From the IMG/VR virus record IMGVR_UViG_3300009514_000579, positions 1 through 26,972 of that record: DNA of 26,972 nt. One strand, 5' to 3'. The first letter of the stretch is position 1. Each line of letters opens with the position of its first letter. This document shows, piece after piece, positions 14,466-21,785 of the stretch. Source of the DNA: a virus. The notes under the pieces are model-generated. The model did not search any database, was not told the DNA's origin, and saw only the letters and a program-made list of their open reading frames with translations. A program made the translations under genes and the position numbers.

Positions 14466-15193
14466 TTATATCTAGTTAAATATTTTTCATAAAGTTCGGG
14501 GAAGTTAATTGAAAGATGTTCATCCATTTTTAAAAGCAAAGAAGGATCTACCTGTTTTGAATGGTATAACAAATCCTTACCCTTGGTTTGTGAGCCTTTG
14601 CGTTCAACTTCATTATGATATTGTTTTATGGATTCTTCCTTATGGCTTTCGATATTATCCAAAAACTTCTGCACACTTCCTTCATCTTCTTCTATACCAA
14701 CGCTTGAAAAAAAATCTCTCATTCTTAAAATCTCTTTTTCAAAATCAGTAATCAAATCTTCATAATAAACGATAATCTTTGGGTGTTCAAATGTATCATA
14801 ATAATTAAGCAATCTTATATAATCAAACGAGTGTGACCACCGATCAAATACAGTCACAGGCTTATTGTTCAGTTCACCTAAAACATCTTTCAAAGTAAAA
14901 TTTGGCGTATGACTTTTTAACCGTCTGAATACACATTCTTTGTAATTTCTGATTATAAATATCAACCCTGTTGAGTATTTGTTAATGATTTCATGTTGTG
15001 ATGAACATCCATGATTTTTATAAATTTTTAAATCTGTTCTATACCTAAAATCATCCGTTTCTTGAATTTGTCTAAACACATCCACATGTCGTTTTTCCGA
15101 TCTAATGGTTTTGGTTCTAAATATTTTTTCAATACTATAACATAAAAAATGACTACCGCATCTAGGGTAGGATAAAAATGTTAATTGTTTCAT
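14462..15193 (-). CDS. PAPS-dependent sulfotransferase-like protein
   Basis: A 243-residue protein with sulfotransferase landmarks. LSYPRCGSHFL (7-17) matches the loop that binds the 5'-phosphosulfate of PAPS. YKNHG with H61 is placed like the catalytic His of KTHLP in classical sulfotransferases. IFIIRNYKE (78-86) matches the 3'-phosphate motif, though the usual downstream Ser is not evident. The C-terminal third is helical and charged. It would add sulfate to a sugar hydroxyl, using host PAPS. It overlaps its neighbours through ATGA junctions on both sides. A sulfotransferase-like protein without activity is the main alternative. Confidence 0.72.
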   Translation of the reverse strand: MKQLTFLSYPRCGSHFLCYSIEKIFRTKTIRSEKRHVDVFRQIQETDDFRYRTDLKIYKNHGCSSQHEIINKYSTGLIFIIRNYKECVFRRLKSHTPNFTLKDVLGELNNKPVTVFDRWSHSFDYIRLLNYYDTFEHPKIIVYYEDLITDFEKEILRMRDFFSSVGIEEDEGSVQKFLDNIESHKEESIKQYHNEVERKGSQTKGKDLLYHSKQVDPSLLLKMDEHLSINFPELYEKYLTRYK

Positions 15194-16020
15194 TCAAGTC
15201 CTTTTGTCAAAACGTAATCTTTCTCATAAGTGGCCTGATCATTTTCAATGCCATAAAATTTAGTCTTATCAATAACATCTCCATCCAAAAATAATTTATT
15301 AAGTTTCTTTAAAGAAAACTCCTTTTTACTGGAGTGTCTGTTATATCCCGTTTGCGTAAGGTTATTGGCTATGTTTATTGTCTTAGATTTTTTCATACAA
15401 ATCATGTGATGTTTAAATTCTCCCCTATTTGAATTTAACATCCCTTCTGTATCATTCACATTTCCACGCCTAATCTGATTCATCCAATGTTTCAAAAAAG
15501 AAGTTCGATAAATGTGTGAATTAATACACGATGGATAATACCAATCAACTCTACCATCCCCCTTTGTCCAATCCCATTTATAAACACTATCTTCACCTAA
15601 TCGCATCACATCAAATTCTGGAATGTCACAATACAAATCTGCCGTATAACAATAATTCCCAATGTTGGTTCCTAGCCTGATCGATGCACAATGTATATTT
15701 TCATAGGATTTCAGAACATCTACCAACGGCTTAATTGAATGATCCCTGATAACAATTTCATCATCAACCAAGGTCATAGCGAATTCTTCTTCAAAATGAT
15801 TGACAATATTCTTAATATCTTCTATCAAAGTAGTCTCTGGAAACCAACTATGTTCAGGATACTTCTCAAATAATTTCATATACCCTTTGATAAAATTATC
15901 ATCCGAACCTTTGCAGACTATTTTGACATTATTTATCTCCTTGAAATTATCTTCAATGCTAGTCAGAAGCAAATCTAGCTGACATGCTCTGTCCTTTGAA
16001 AATATCAACACATCAATCAT
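15190..16020 (-). CDS. Glycosyltransferase-like protein (GT-A fold)
   Basis: A 276-residue protein beginning MIDVLIFSKDRACQLDLLLT, a typical first strand and helix of a GT-A glycosyltransferase. MTLVDDEIVIRD fits the DxD-like metal and nucleotide-binding site. Further conserved-looking residues (VDWYYPSCINSHIYRTSFL) would line the acceptor site. The start at 16020 is chosen because it opens directly on the first core strand; an in-frame ATG at 16056 adds 12 residues (ISRNSRRYW) that lie inside the GT10 gene. The ATG overlaps the GT10 stop by 8 nt. Donor and acceptor are unknown. Confidence 0.72.
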   Translation of the reverse strand: MIDVLIFSKDRACQLDLLLTSIEDNFKEINNVKIVCKGSDDNFIKGYMKLFEKYPEHSWFPETTLIEDIKNIVNHFEEEFAMTLVDDEIVIRDHSIKPLVDVLKSYENIHCASIRLGTNIGNYCYTADLYCDIPEFDVMRLGEDSVYKWDWTKGDGRVDWYYPSCINSHIYRTSFLKHWMNQIRRGNVNDTEGMLNSNRGEFKHHMICMKKSKTINIANNLTQTGYNRHSSKKEFSLKKLNKLFLDGDVIDKTKFYGIENDQATYEKDYVLTKGLE

Positions 16021-16828
16021 TATCCAATATCTCCTTGAATTCCTTGATATTTCCAATGTCGTTTTCCTTCATCCACTCAAACGCCTTTTCAGTCATATCT
16101 TCAAATTCATCCTTACCCATGTTCTTCAGGTAATCTTCTAGGGCAGAATCAGACGGAAACTTTCGATAATCAACATACAGTTCAGGCGGTATTCTTTCTT
16201 CAATATTGTAACACCCGTAATACACCCCTACAGTCTTGGACTTGAAACAATCTGTGATTTTCTCTGTGACATAATCCCAAGACCAAAGCTCATGGTATGC
16301 ATTCTCAAAACATAGGTTGAATTTGTACTCATTAAGTTTCTTTAATTTAGCTAGACTTGAGGGATAAGTTTCATGGGTTTCTGAACCTATCACACCCTTG
16401 TAATACAAGTCTAAATAAGGTATCTTTCCGTATGTGTGCTTAGTTATATTCTGGAAACTTTCAAACACCTCTATTCTCTTTCCCACCAAATCAAAATCAA
16501 CAGACTTGACAGAGAACCTGCATATCAGACAAATCCCGTCAATACGATCCTCAAAGGGAATAAAGGATTCCAGATTACTGTAGTTATCGAACAGCGGAAA
16601 ATTGGGAAGTTGTACAACATCAATCCCTATATTTTTATACTCCCTACAGAGCTTGCTGTTCCATGTATAGACCTTTTTATATTGCTTAACATTATCCACA
16701 AAATAATTGGACGGAATAATATTGGCGGTTTCTATCTGGACTAGTGAGGTTTCCTTATTTCGCCTTGAGGCAGTATCCATGAACACCATGTTCGGATACT
16801 CATTTAATGTCTTGGTATATTCACTCAT
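16013..16828 (-). CDS. GT10 (alpha-1,3-fucosyltransferase-type) glycosyltransferase
   Basis: A 271-residue protein with the GT10 signature in residues 169-225: KFNLCFENAYHELWSWDYVT followed by EKITDCFKSKTVGVYYG and RIPPELYVDYRKFPS. The corresponding motif in alpha-1,3-fucosyltransferases (FENS..DYVTEK...A...G.VPV.YG) binds GDP-fucose. Colitose is 3-deoxy-L-fucose, so a transferase of this family is the natural partner for the GDP-colitose pair encoded by the ColD- and Fcl/ColC-like genes in the same operon. Whether it uses GDP-colitose or GDP-fucose cannot be read from the sequence. Its ATG overlaps the stop of the preceding GT2 gene (ATGA). Confidence 0.85.
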   Translation of the reverse strand: MSEYTKTLNEYPNMVFMDTASRRNKETSLVQIETANIIPSNYFVDNVKQYKKVYTWNSKLCREYKNIGIDVVQLPNFPLFDNYSNLESFIPFEDRIDGICLICRFSVKSVDFDLVGKRIEVFESFQNITKHTYGKIPYLDLYYKGVIGSETHETYPSSLAKLKKLNEYKFNLCFENAYHELWSWDYVTEKITDCFKSKTVGVYYGCYNIEERIPPELYVDYRKFPSDSALEDYLKNMGKDEFEDMTEKAFEWMKENDIGNIKEFKEILDND

Positions 16829-17553
16829 AATTTTTCTAACCCTTCTTTGGGAGGTCTTGTTTTAGCCTTGTTTGTGTAATGAGTAACCTTGGACATATCT
16901 ACCTTGTGTTCCGATAAATTATTTTCTCTGTATATATAATTAATATCGGTTATAAATTTCCAATGCCCATGTTGTGCCATTTCTAACATACATTGAAAAA
17001 AATACAAATCACCGCTAACAGGTATAAATGTTTTTCCATCATTTTCACATATATCTACCATAATCAAATGACGAAATAATTTAACCCTCCAAGTGCGGAG
17101 ATGGCTTGTTACGAAAGCATGGGATATTCTTTGTTGTTGAAACCCACCTTCTGGTGGTCTTGCAAAACCCATTTTTCCGTCTGCATATTTAAATGATCCA
17201 AAAGTAATCCAAACATTCGGTTCTTTATAATATTCATTTACTCTTGTTAATACATTTGCATCTGCAAAATAATCATCACCATCTAATTCCACAAATATAT
17301 CATTATCATTCACTTCTTTATGATGACATATGAAATGATAATTTCCAGTTTGCCAAAGTTTTTCTTTATTATTTATTATAACAAACCTTTCATCATCACC
17401 TATTTGTTGTTTTGCTACGTCAATTGAATTATCAGTTGAACAATCATTCATGATAAAACATTTCCAACTCTGTTCTTCTTGAAGCTGTACGCTACATATT
17501 GCTTCTGCTATATATTTCTCAGCATTATAGCAAGTCATTCCTATTATCAACAT
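16825..17553 (-). CDS. Family 2 glycosyltransferase
   Basis: A 242-residue GT2. It has MLIIGMTCYNAEKYIAEAIC at the start, FIMNDCSTDNS for nucleotide binding, and VELDGDDYFAD with D91-G-D93-D94 as the metal-binding DxD. The usual C-terminal membrane segments of polymerising GT2 enzymes are absent, so it is likely a soluble, single-sugar transferase. The start at 17553 is preferred over an ATG six bases upstream because AAAGGG sits 7 nt before it but only 1 nt before the other. It overlaps the GT10 gene through an ATGA junction. Donor and acceptor are unknown. Confidence 0.86.
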   Translation of the reverse strand: MLIIGMTCYNAEKYIAEAICSVQLQEEQSWKCFIMNDCSTDNSIDVAKQQIGDDERFVIINNKEKLWQTGNYHFICHHKEVNDNDIFVELDGDDYFADANVLTRVNEYYKEPNVWITFGSFKYADGKMGFARPPEGGFQQQRISHAFVTSHLRTWRVKLFRHLIMVDICENDGKTFIPVSGDLYFFQCMLEMAQHGHWKFITDINYIYRENNLSEHKVDMSKVTHYTNKAKTRPPKEGLEKL

Positions 17554-17560
17554 ATACATA

Positions 17561-17566
17561 CCCTTT
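17561..17566 (-). promoter_or_regulatory. Ribosome binding site fixing the GT2 start
   Basis: AAAGGG on the minus strand, 7 nt before the ATG at 17553 and only 1 nt before the ATG at 17559. It decides for the shorter protein. Confidence 0.6.
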
Positions 17567-17580
17567 AAAATTTTTTGATT

Positions 17581-17667
17581 TCAATCTATTGTTTTATGGT
17601 AACCACAATATGCCATTCCATTTAATAAGCATACTGTCAAATAAATTATTCCAATTGATGGTTTCAT
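17581..17667 (-). CDS. Possible 28-residue hydrophobic peptide
   Basis: A 28-codon frame starting at an ATG that overlaps the stop of the GT4 gene (ATGA), with GGAG 8 nt upstream. The peptide has a hydrophobic first half (MKPSIGIIYLTVCLLNGMAY) and ends CGYHKTID. It fills the 110-nt gap between two glycosyltransferase genes. The overlap and ribosome binding site match the style of this operon. It is too short for any family assignment and could be a leader peptide, a tiny membrane protein, or chance. Confidence 0.4.
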   Translation of the reverse strand: MKPSIGIIYLTVCLLNGMAYCGYHKTID

Positions 17668-18452
17668 AATTCCAACTCCTTAACCCAAACATCAACAATT
17701 TCTTCATTGGTCATATCCAACTCAAAGTTATCCTTGATAGCATCCGTACCATGAAAATTAGTACCTGTCATTTCGCATTCTTTAGGTAAATAACTCCAAG
17801 TCTCACTAAGAGAAGATAAATAAACATCAGAAATCTGATTATAAAGTTTTTGCTTATCATTGATATGTCCTTTGTAAATAAATTTACCAGAATATTTTGC
17901 CCAAATCTCATTGAAATAATTTTGATCAGATATGTTTCCGAATAATAAAACCTTTCTCATACCATCATCAATTGCCCGTTTGATGCTAACATGAGTTTGT
18001 TTATTTCTATCAACAGAACCAATAATACCAGCTACTTTTTTTGGTTTAGATGCTGGTTTTCTCAATTCATCTACAATGTTGGGTAATATAAAAAATGGAT
18101 GATCTACATCATGCCATTCTTTCTGAGGTCTTGATACAAAATGAATCTTATCATAAATCTCATATTTAAAACTCTTAATTGGTCTTATGTCTTTCTCATG
18201 ACAGGAATATATCAGCTTACCTGATATTGGAGGTCTTACTTCCCAATGTGGATCGTAATAGTGAAGAATTAAAGTATCGCTGGTGTCTAGTTTTAAATCT
18301 CCCATCATGCCCGATTGGCATTTATCTAGGTGCCATTGATGAGCACCGTACAGTGTACAGGGGATTCCCTTGGCATTTAAAGCCTTGGTCAAATTAATAA
18401 AAGCAACTGTAGAACCGCCAGCATTTGACCAACCAGTGATAATTTTAATCAT
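17664..18452 (-). CDS. GT-B (GT4-like) glycosyltransferase
   Basis: A 262-residue protein that starts MIKIITGWSNAGGSTVAFIN, a typical GT4 opening with the Gly-rich loop after the first strand, followed by LTKALNAKGIPCTLYG. The second Rossmann half (VAGIIGSVDRNKQTHVSIKR, KVLLFGNI, YNQISDVYLSSLSETWSYLP) carries the donor-site Glu region of GT4 (SLSETWS). It is shorter than most GT4 enzymes (350 or more). ATG at 18452 with AAGG upstream is preferred over a TTG nine bases before it. It is the first gene of the carbohydrate block, following a 68-nt gap after the DUF1617-like gene. Confidence 0.8.
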   Translation of the reverse strand: MIKIITGWSNAGGSTVAFINLTKALNAKGIPCTLYGAHQWHLDKCQSGMMGDLKLDTSDTLILHYYDPHWEVRPPISGKLIYSCHEKDIRPIKSFKYEIYDKIHFVSRPQKEWHDVDHPFFILPNIVDELRKPASKPKKVAGIIGSVDRNKQTHVSIKRAIDDGMRKVLLFGNISDQNYFNEIWAKYSGKFIYKGHINDKQKLYNQISDVYLSSLSETWSYLPKECEMTGTNFHGTDAIKDNFELDMTNEEIVDVWVKELEL

Positions 18453-18520
18453 AATAAACAACCTTCAATGATTAGAACATATATATTTTGGATCTGAAAT
18501 ATTCGGTTTTTTGGACTTTA
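18453..18520 (-). other. Junction between structural genes and carbohydrate operon
   Basis: A 68-nt non-coding, AT-rich gap where the structural block ends and the carbohydrate block begins. I see no TATAAATA box, no GC-rich hairpin with a T-run and no repeat that would mark an attachment or recombination site. Expression of the carbohydrate genes may therefore depend on read-through from late promoters upstream or on a promoter type I cannot recognise; AATATATATGTTC is the only -10-like stretch. Confidence 0.4.
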
Positions 18521-19063
18521 TTATGCTGGCTCTTGAACTTCGTCCCTTTCCATCATTAGAACAATTTCTTCCAAATCTTCTTTTAAAATATCCACCAAGA
18601 TTGCTAATTCTTGTCTCAAGTCCAAAGTCTTAGGAACTACCTCATAAGGTATCTTCATTATTTCTACTTCTACTTCTTCATCCAGAAGTTCATTCACATG
18701 TTTAACCTGTGTCTGATAATCTTCCAAAGTGAATTTGTTTATCTCAAAGAAATCATCAACCTCTTTTTTATATTCCCTTTCCTTTCCTACTTGGATTTTG
18801 AAGTTATTCTCTCCCATCTGTATGGGATTGTTGTTCTCATCCCTAGCTACATATTTAAAAAGAATATCTTTCTCTTGTTGTTGAAGCAATGCAATTTCTT
18901 CGCTGGCAAAAGAAATCTTTCGGATTTCATCTATCTCTTGAATTAGGGGAACGAGTTTCTTTTCGTTTACTAAAATATACATCCCAAAGGTCTTATCAAC
19001 CTTACCTTTGAAACTCTGTAAAATTCTAAAAACCTCTAAAACTCTTTTTCTTGTTAATTTCAT
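18521..19063 (-). CDS. DUF1617-like phage protein
   Basis: A 180-residue, highly charged and mainly helical protein. The pattern of a long N-terminal helix with conserved Lys (MKLTRKRVLEVFRIL), a run ending in ILFKYVARDENNNPIQMGEN, then FKIQVGKEREYKKEVDDFFE and LLDEEVEVEIMKIPYEVVP resembles the DUF1617 family of small phage proteins, whose role is unknown. The C-terminus adds a further acidic helix. It has a strong ribosome binding site (AAAGGAG, 9 nt upstream) and follows the large fibre gene. A TATAAAAT stretch upstream is one base off the late promoter box. It may be a chaperone or assembly factor for the fibre; that is inference from position. Confidence 0.65.
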   Translation of the reverse strand: MKLTRKRVLEVFRILQSFKGKVDKTFGMYILVNEKKLVPLIQEIDEIRKISFASEEIALLQQQEKDILFKYVARDENNNPIQMGENNFKIQVGKEREYKKEVDDFFEINKFTLEDYQTQVKHVNELLDEEVEVEIMKIPYEVVPKTLDLRQELAILVDILKEDLEEIVLMMERDEVQEPA

Positions 19064-19102
19064 TTTTTCAATCTCCTTTCAAAATTATGATTCAATGTTA
19101 TT

Positions 19103-21031
19103 TTATACTTTTAACCTATATGAAAATAAAGTAGTGAATTCAAAAGTTCTTGTACTTGGCGTTGTTGTAAATGGAGTATTATCGCTTTCTCTAAAATTGA
19201 TTTGATTAACAGAATTTATAATAATTCCAAAACCAGTACCAGCATTAGAAGCTCCAGACTCAAACCAAGCAAAAGGGCCACCCAATGATCTATCACTAGA
19301 AGGAGTAATAGATGCTGGAAGTCCTGATATACTCCACGTTCCAACAGAAGGTGTATATGAAAAAGTCCCTACCTCCAAGAAAACCAAATCTCCTATTCTA
19401 GTCGATATGCATGGAACCGAAGTACCATCTGATACAACCCCCATAGTAAACACTTGTTGATCATATGCTGATAAATTATCATTACCGAAATTTAATCCTG
19501 AATTAAAAATCGCCACTTTATCAAAAGATATATCAGAACCAGCATCTATATGTAAATTTAAATCAGCAGATATTGTAAAAATACCACTACCGACATCAAA
19601 TAATGCTAATGAACTTTCATCTCCACCCACTATTAATTTATGAGTGCTTGTGGTTTGTGTTAAAGTAACATCAGAAGTGTCAACCAAAACTGATTTTGAA
19701 AAAACAGAACTACTTTTTACGTTAAATGTAGAACCAGTATTAAATTGGTTTATATTGATCTCTCCAGCACCAAAATTAGCAACATCAATATACATTACTT
19801 CCCTTGCGGATACTGACATACCGTTTGTGAGATATTCTTTAATATCTCCCACATTTGGATATGCAGAGTCTAATGATGTTATTGCTAAATCACCACTTAA
19901 AGTCAAGGTTCCCGAACCATCATTAACTGATTGTGTGATCCCTTTAGTGGTTGCATTAAAATCAGTTCTAGCATCAATTCCACTTGTGCCTTGTAATCTT
20001 AACTGAGCTTTTGAACCATCCGATACTGTAAGTCTCGCCTCTATCGGTGTTGGTTGACCTATATTGCTTTCAAATATAATTACATCATCTGATGTATTTA
20101 ATCCAAATGCCGATGTTGAATCCGACCAATTGGAAATTACAAGATTAGTCAAATTAGTAATGGAAGTATCCCTAGCAAAAACTAGCTGAATCACACCTTC
20201 CCATAAAAGACCTTGGCCATTATTTGAGGATCTTTCCTTTGTTTGTGTTCCCTCAAAACTGGCCACCGAAAAAGGTACTGGAGTTACTGATGTATTCTCC
20301 GTACCGTTTGCATTCATGGCTTGTGCATATAGTACAATTTTATTAAATCTAAAATCCCCCGCACTAGTCACCAACCTGATAGTATATCTACCCAAATCAA
20401 GAGTTGCGCTGGTTGAACCTGATGTTACCTTTGAAAAACCATCTACTTTATATAACAAATCCCTTGCATTTGCATTTGTAAAAACAACAGGAGGTAGTTC
20501 TTCATAAAAACCAATATCAGTTCCTGTAAAATTTCCTGCCCCATCTGCTGTTATATTTGTTGCTGAAAGTATCTGTGCATCTATAGCAGAAACGCCGTTA
20601 ATCAAAGATGCTCTAGCTGGCAATGCTTGTGATGAATCTGAAATAGTTGTTGTAGTATTTGAAACGGCACTAGTATAACTATAACCATTGTTTGCCAAAT
20701 GAGCACTGGTATATACGGTTGTTTTATCTGTCAATTTCCATACATTAGCCTCTGATAATCCATATTCAATAGCCAAACCTCTGGCATCATATAGTTTCTG
20801 ACCTTCTAATGTATTGTGTACAAAATCACTGGCTGATGTGGTTCCTGATATTGGAAATATGTTGGTTCCTAACCCATCTGTAGTTTCCCCTGTTGCGGTA
20901 TGTATTACTTCATCAATTCTGGGATCATAAATCGGTAAGAAATATTTTAATGCAAAATATGAACCGAATGAAGCATTATGTATTGCGTTCAATCCCTGAT
21001 CTAATATTACCGATGTTTTTATTTGAGCCAT
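19103..21031 (-). CDS. Large tail fibre-like structural protein
   Basis: A 642-residue protein rich in Ser, Thr, Ala, Asp and Gly with few Lys/Arg and almost no Cys, as expected for a fibrous beta-rich virion protein. The N-terminal 140 residues (MAQIKTSVILDQGLNAIHNA onward) may attach to the baseplate; the middle has repeated short beta strands. Residues 513-642 form a C-terminal domain that resembles the end of the neighbouring 235-residue fibre protein (FGnd.LSxY, TRIGDxV, SGLPxxIxP). This is likely a trimeric receptor-binding tip. It has a perfect late promoter box 22 nt upstream and GAGG before the ATG. The receptor is unknown. Confidence 0.75.
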   Translation of the reverse strand: MAQIKTSVILDQGLNAIHNASFGSYFALKYFLPIYDPRIDEVIHTATGETTDGLGTNIFPISGTTSASDFVHNTLEGQKLYDARGLAIEYGLSEANVWKLTDKTTVYTSAHLANNGYSYTSAVSNTTTTISDSSQALPARASLINGVSAIDAQILSATNITADGAGNFTGTDIGFYEELPPVVFTNANARDLLYKVDGFSKVTSGSTSATLDLGRYTIRLVTSAGDFRFNKIVLYAQAMNANGTENTSVTPVPFSVASFEGTQTKERSSNNGQGLLWEGVIQLVFARDTSITNLTNLVISNWSDSTSAFGLNTSDDVIIFESNIGQPTPIEARLTVSDGSKAQLRLQGTSGIDARTDFNATTKGITQSVNDGSGTLTLSGDLAITSLDSAYPNVGDIKEYLTNGMSVSAREVMYIDVANFGAGEININQFNTGSTFNVKSSSVFSKSVLVDTSDVTLTQTTSTHKLIVGGDESSLALFDVGSGIFTISADLNLHIDAGSDISFDKVAIFNSGLNFGNDNLSAYDQQVFTMGVVSDGTSVPCISTRIGDLVFLEVGTFSYTPSVGTWSISGLPASITPSSDRSLGGPFAWFESGASNAGTGFGIIINSVNQINFRESDNTPFTTTPSTRTFEFTTLFSYRLKV

Positions 21032-21053
21032 TTCAATTCCTCAATATTTTAAT

Positions 21054-21061
21054 TATTTATA
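21054..21061 (-). promoter_or_regulatory. T4-type late promoter box upstream of the large fibre gene
   Basis: A perfect TATAAATA on the minus strand, 22 nt before the ATG at 21031 in the short gap between the two fibre genes. It follows the same spacing as the other late boxes in the window. It is the last such box before the carbohydrate operon that is correctly placed for a gene start. Confidence 0.8.
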
Positions 21062-21065
21062 TGAA

Positions 21066-21773
21066 TTAAAATCCTTTTAAATTATATGTTATAATTATAT
21101 CATCTCTGGTGGCAACACCCTTAGTTCCAGAAGTAGTCCAGCCAGAAGCATCATAAGTAGAACCGTTCCAAATAAAGAATTTAATAAGATCACCAAAAGC
21201 TGATGATAAACGTATTTTAGTAACTTGTTCTACAGGCAATCCATTATCATATGCTCCACCAAATAAAAAATTATGGTTAGTTCCTGACCCTGGCCTGATT
21301 GCAAAAGGTAATCCAGAAACTCCGAACGAAGATGAATTTGATGTCCCTGATTTTCCACCCTGTATCCATAAATTAACAACATCACCTATTCTGGTGTATC
21401 TCGCCGTTGCTGATACCACAGTTGTCAAACCAGTATAACCCGCAACAAAAGTTCCTTCTTCATAATCAGACAAAGTAGAATCACCGAAAGTTATTCCACC
21501 TAATGCCGAAACTCCACCCGAAGCCGAAACATCACCAGTTATAAAAGTATCTTGTTTTAATTCTATTCCACCTGCTGATGTTACTGCAAATCTAGCGATT
21601 GAACCGTTATTAGCAACACTCCCGCCTATATTAAACGATTCTTGAAACGAATCTGCAAAAAGAAAATGAGTATCCGTTTTGGACAAATATCTAAAATCAT
21701 AAGATGTAGATTGATCTGGATTTAAAACTAAATGTCCTTTTAGTGTTAATGTTCCTGTTATATCCTTTGCCAT
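21066..21773 (-). CDS. Tail fibre protein with receptor-binding-type C-terminus
   Basis: A 235-residue Gly/Ser/Thr-rich protein. The first 90 residues hold short repeated strands (LTLKGHLVLNPD, GGIELKQDTFITGDVSASGG). Residues 94-235 contain FGDSTLSDYEEGTF, ARYTRIGDVVNLWI and SFGVSGLPFAIRP, a pattern found at the ends of many phage fibres and depolymerase spikes, where it forms a trimeric beta-sandwich. The same pattern closes the 642-residue protein encoded next to it. AGGAG lies 5 nt before the ATG. It would contribute to host recognition or fibre assembly. Confidence 0.75.
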   Translation of the reverse strand: MAKDITGTLTLKGHLVLNPDQSTSYDFRYLSKTDTHFLFADSFQESFNIGGSVANNGSIARFAVTSAGGIELKQDTFITGDVSASGGVSALGGITFGDSTLSDYEEGTFVAGYTGLTTVVSATARYTRIGDVVNLWIQGGKSGTSNSSSFGVSGLPFAIRPGSGTNHNFLFGGAYDNGLPVEQVTKIRLSSAFGDLIKFFIWNGSTYDASGWTTSGTKGVATRDDIIITYNLKGF

Positions 21774-21785
21774 ACTATCTCCTAA

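Noticed and set aside
18453-18520. Possible rho-independent terminator or attachment site between the DUF1617-like and GT4 genes
   Set aside because: No GC-rich stem followed by a T-run and no direct repeat matching the other end of the block (1320-1343) could be found by eye.
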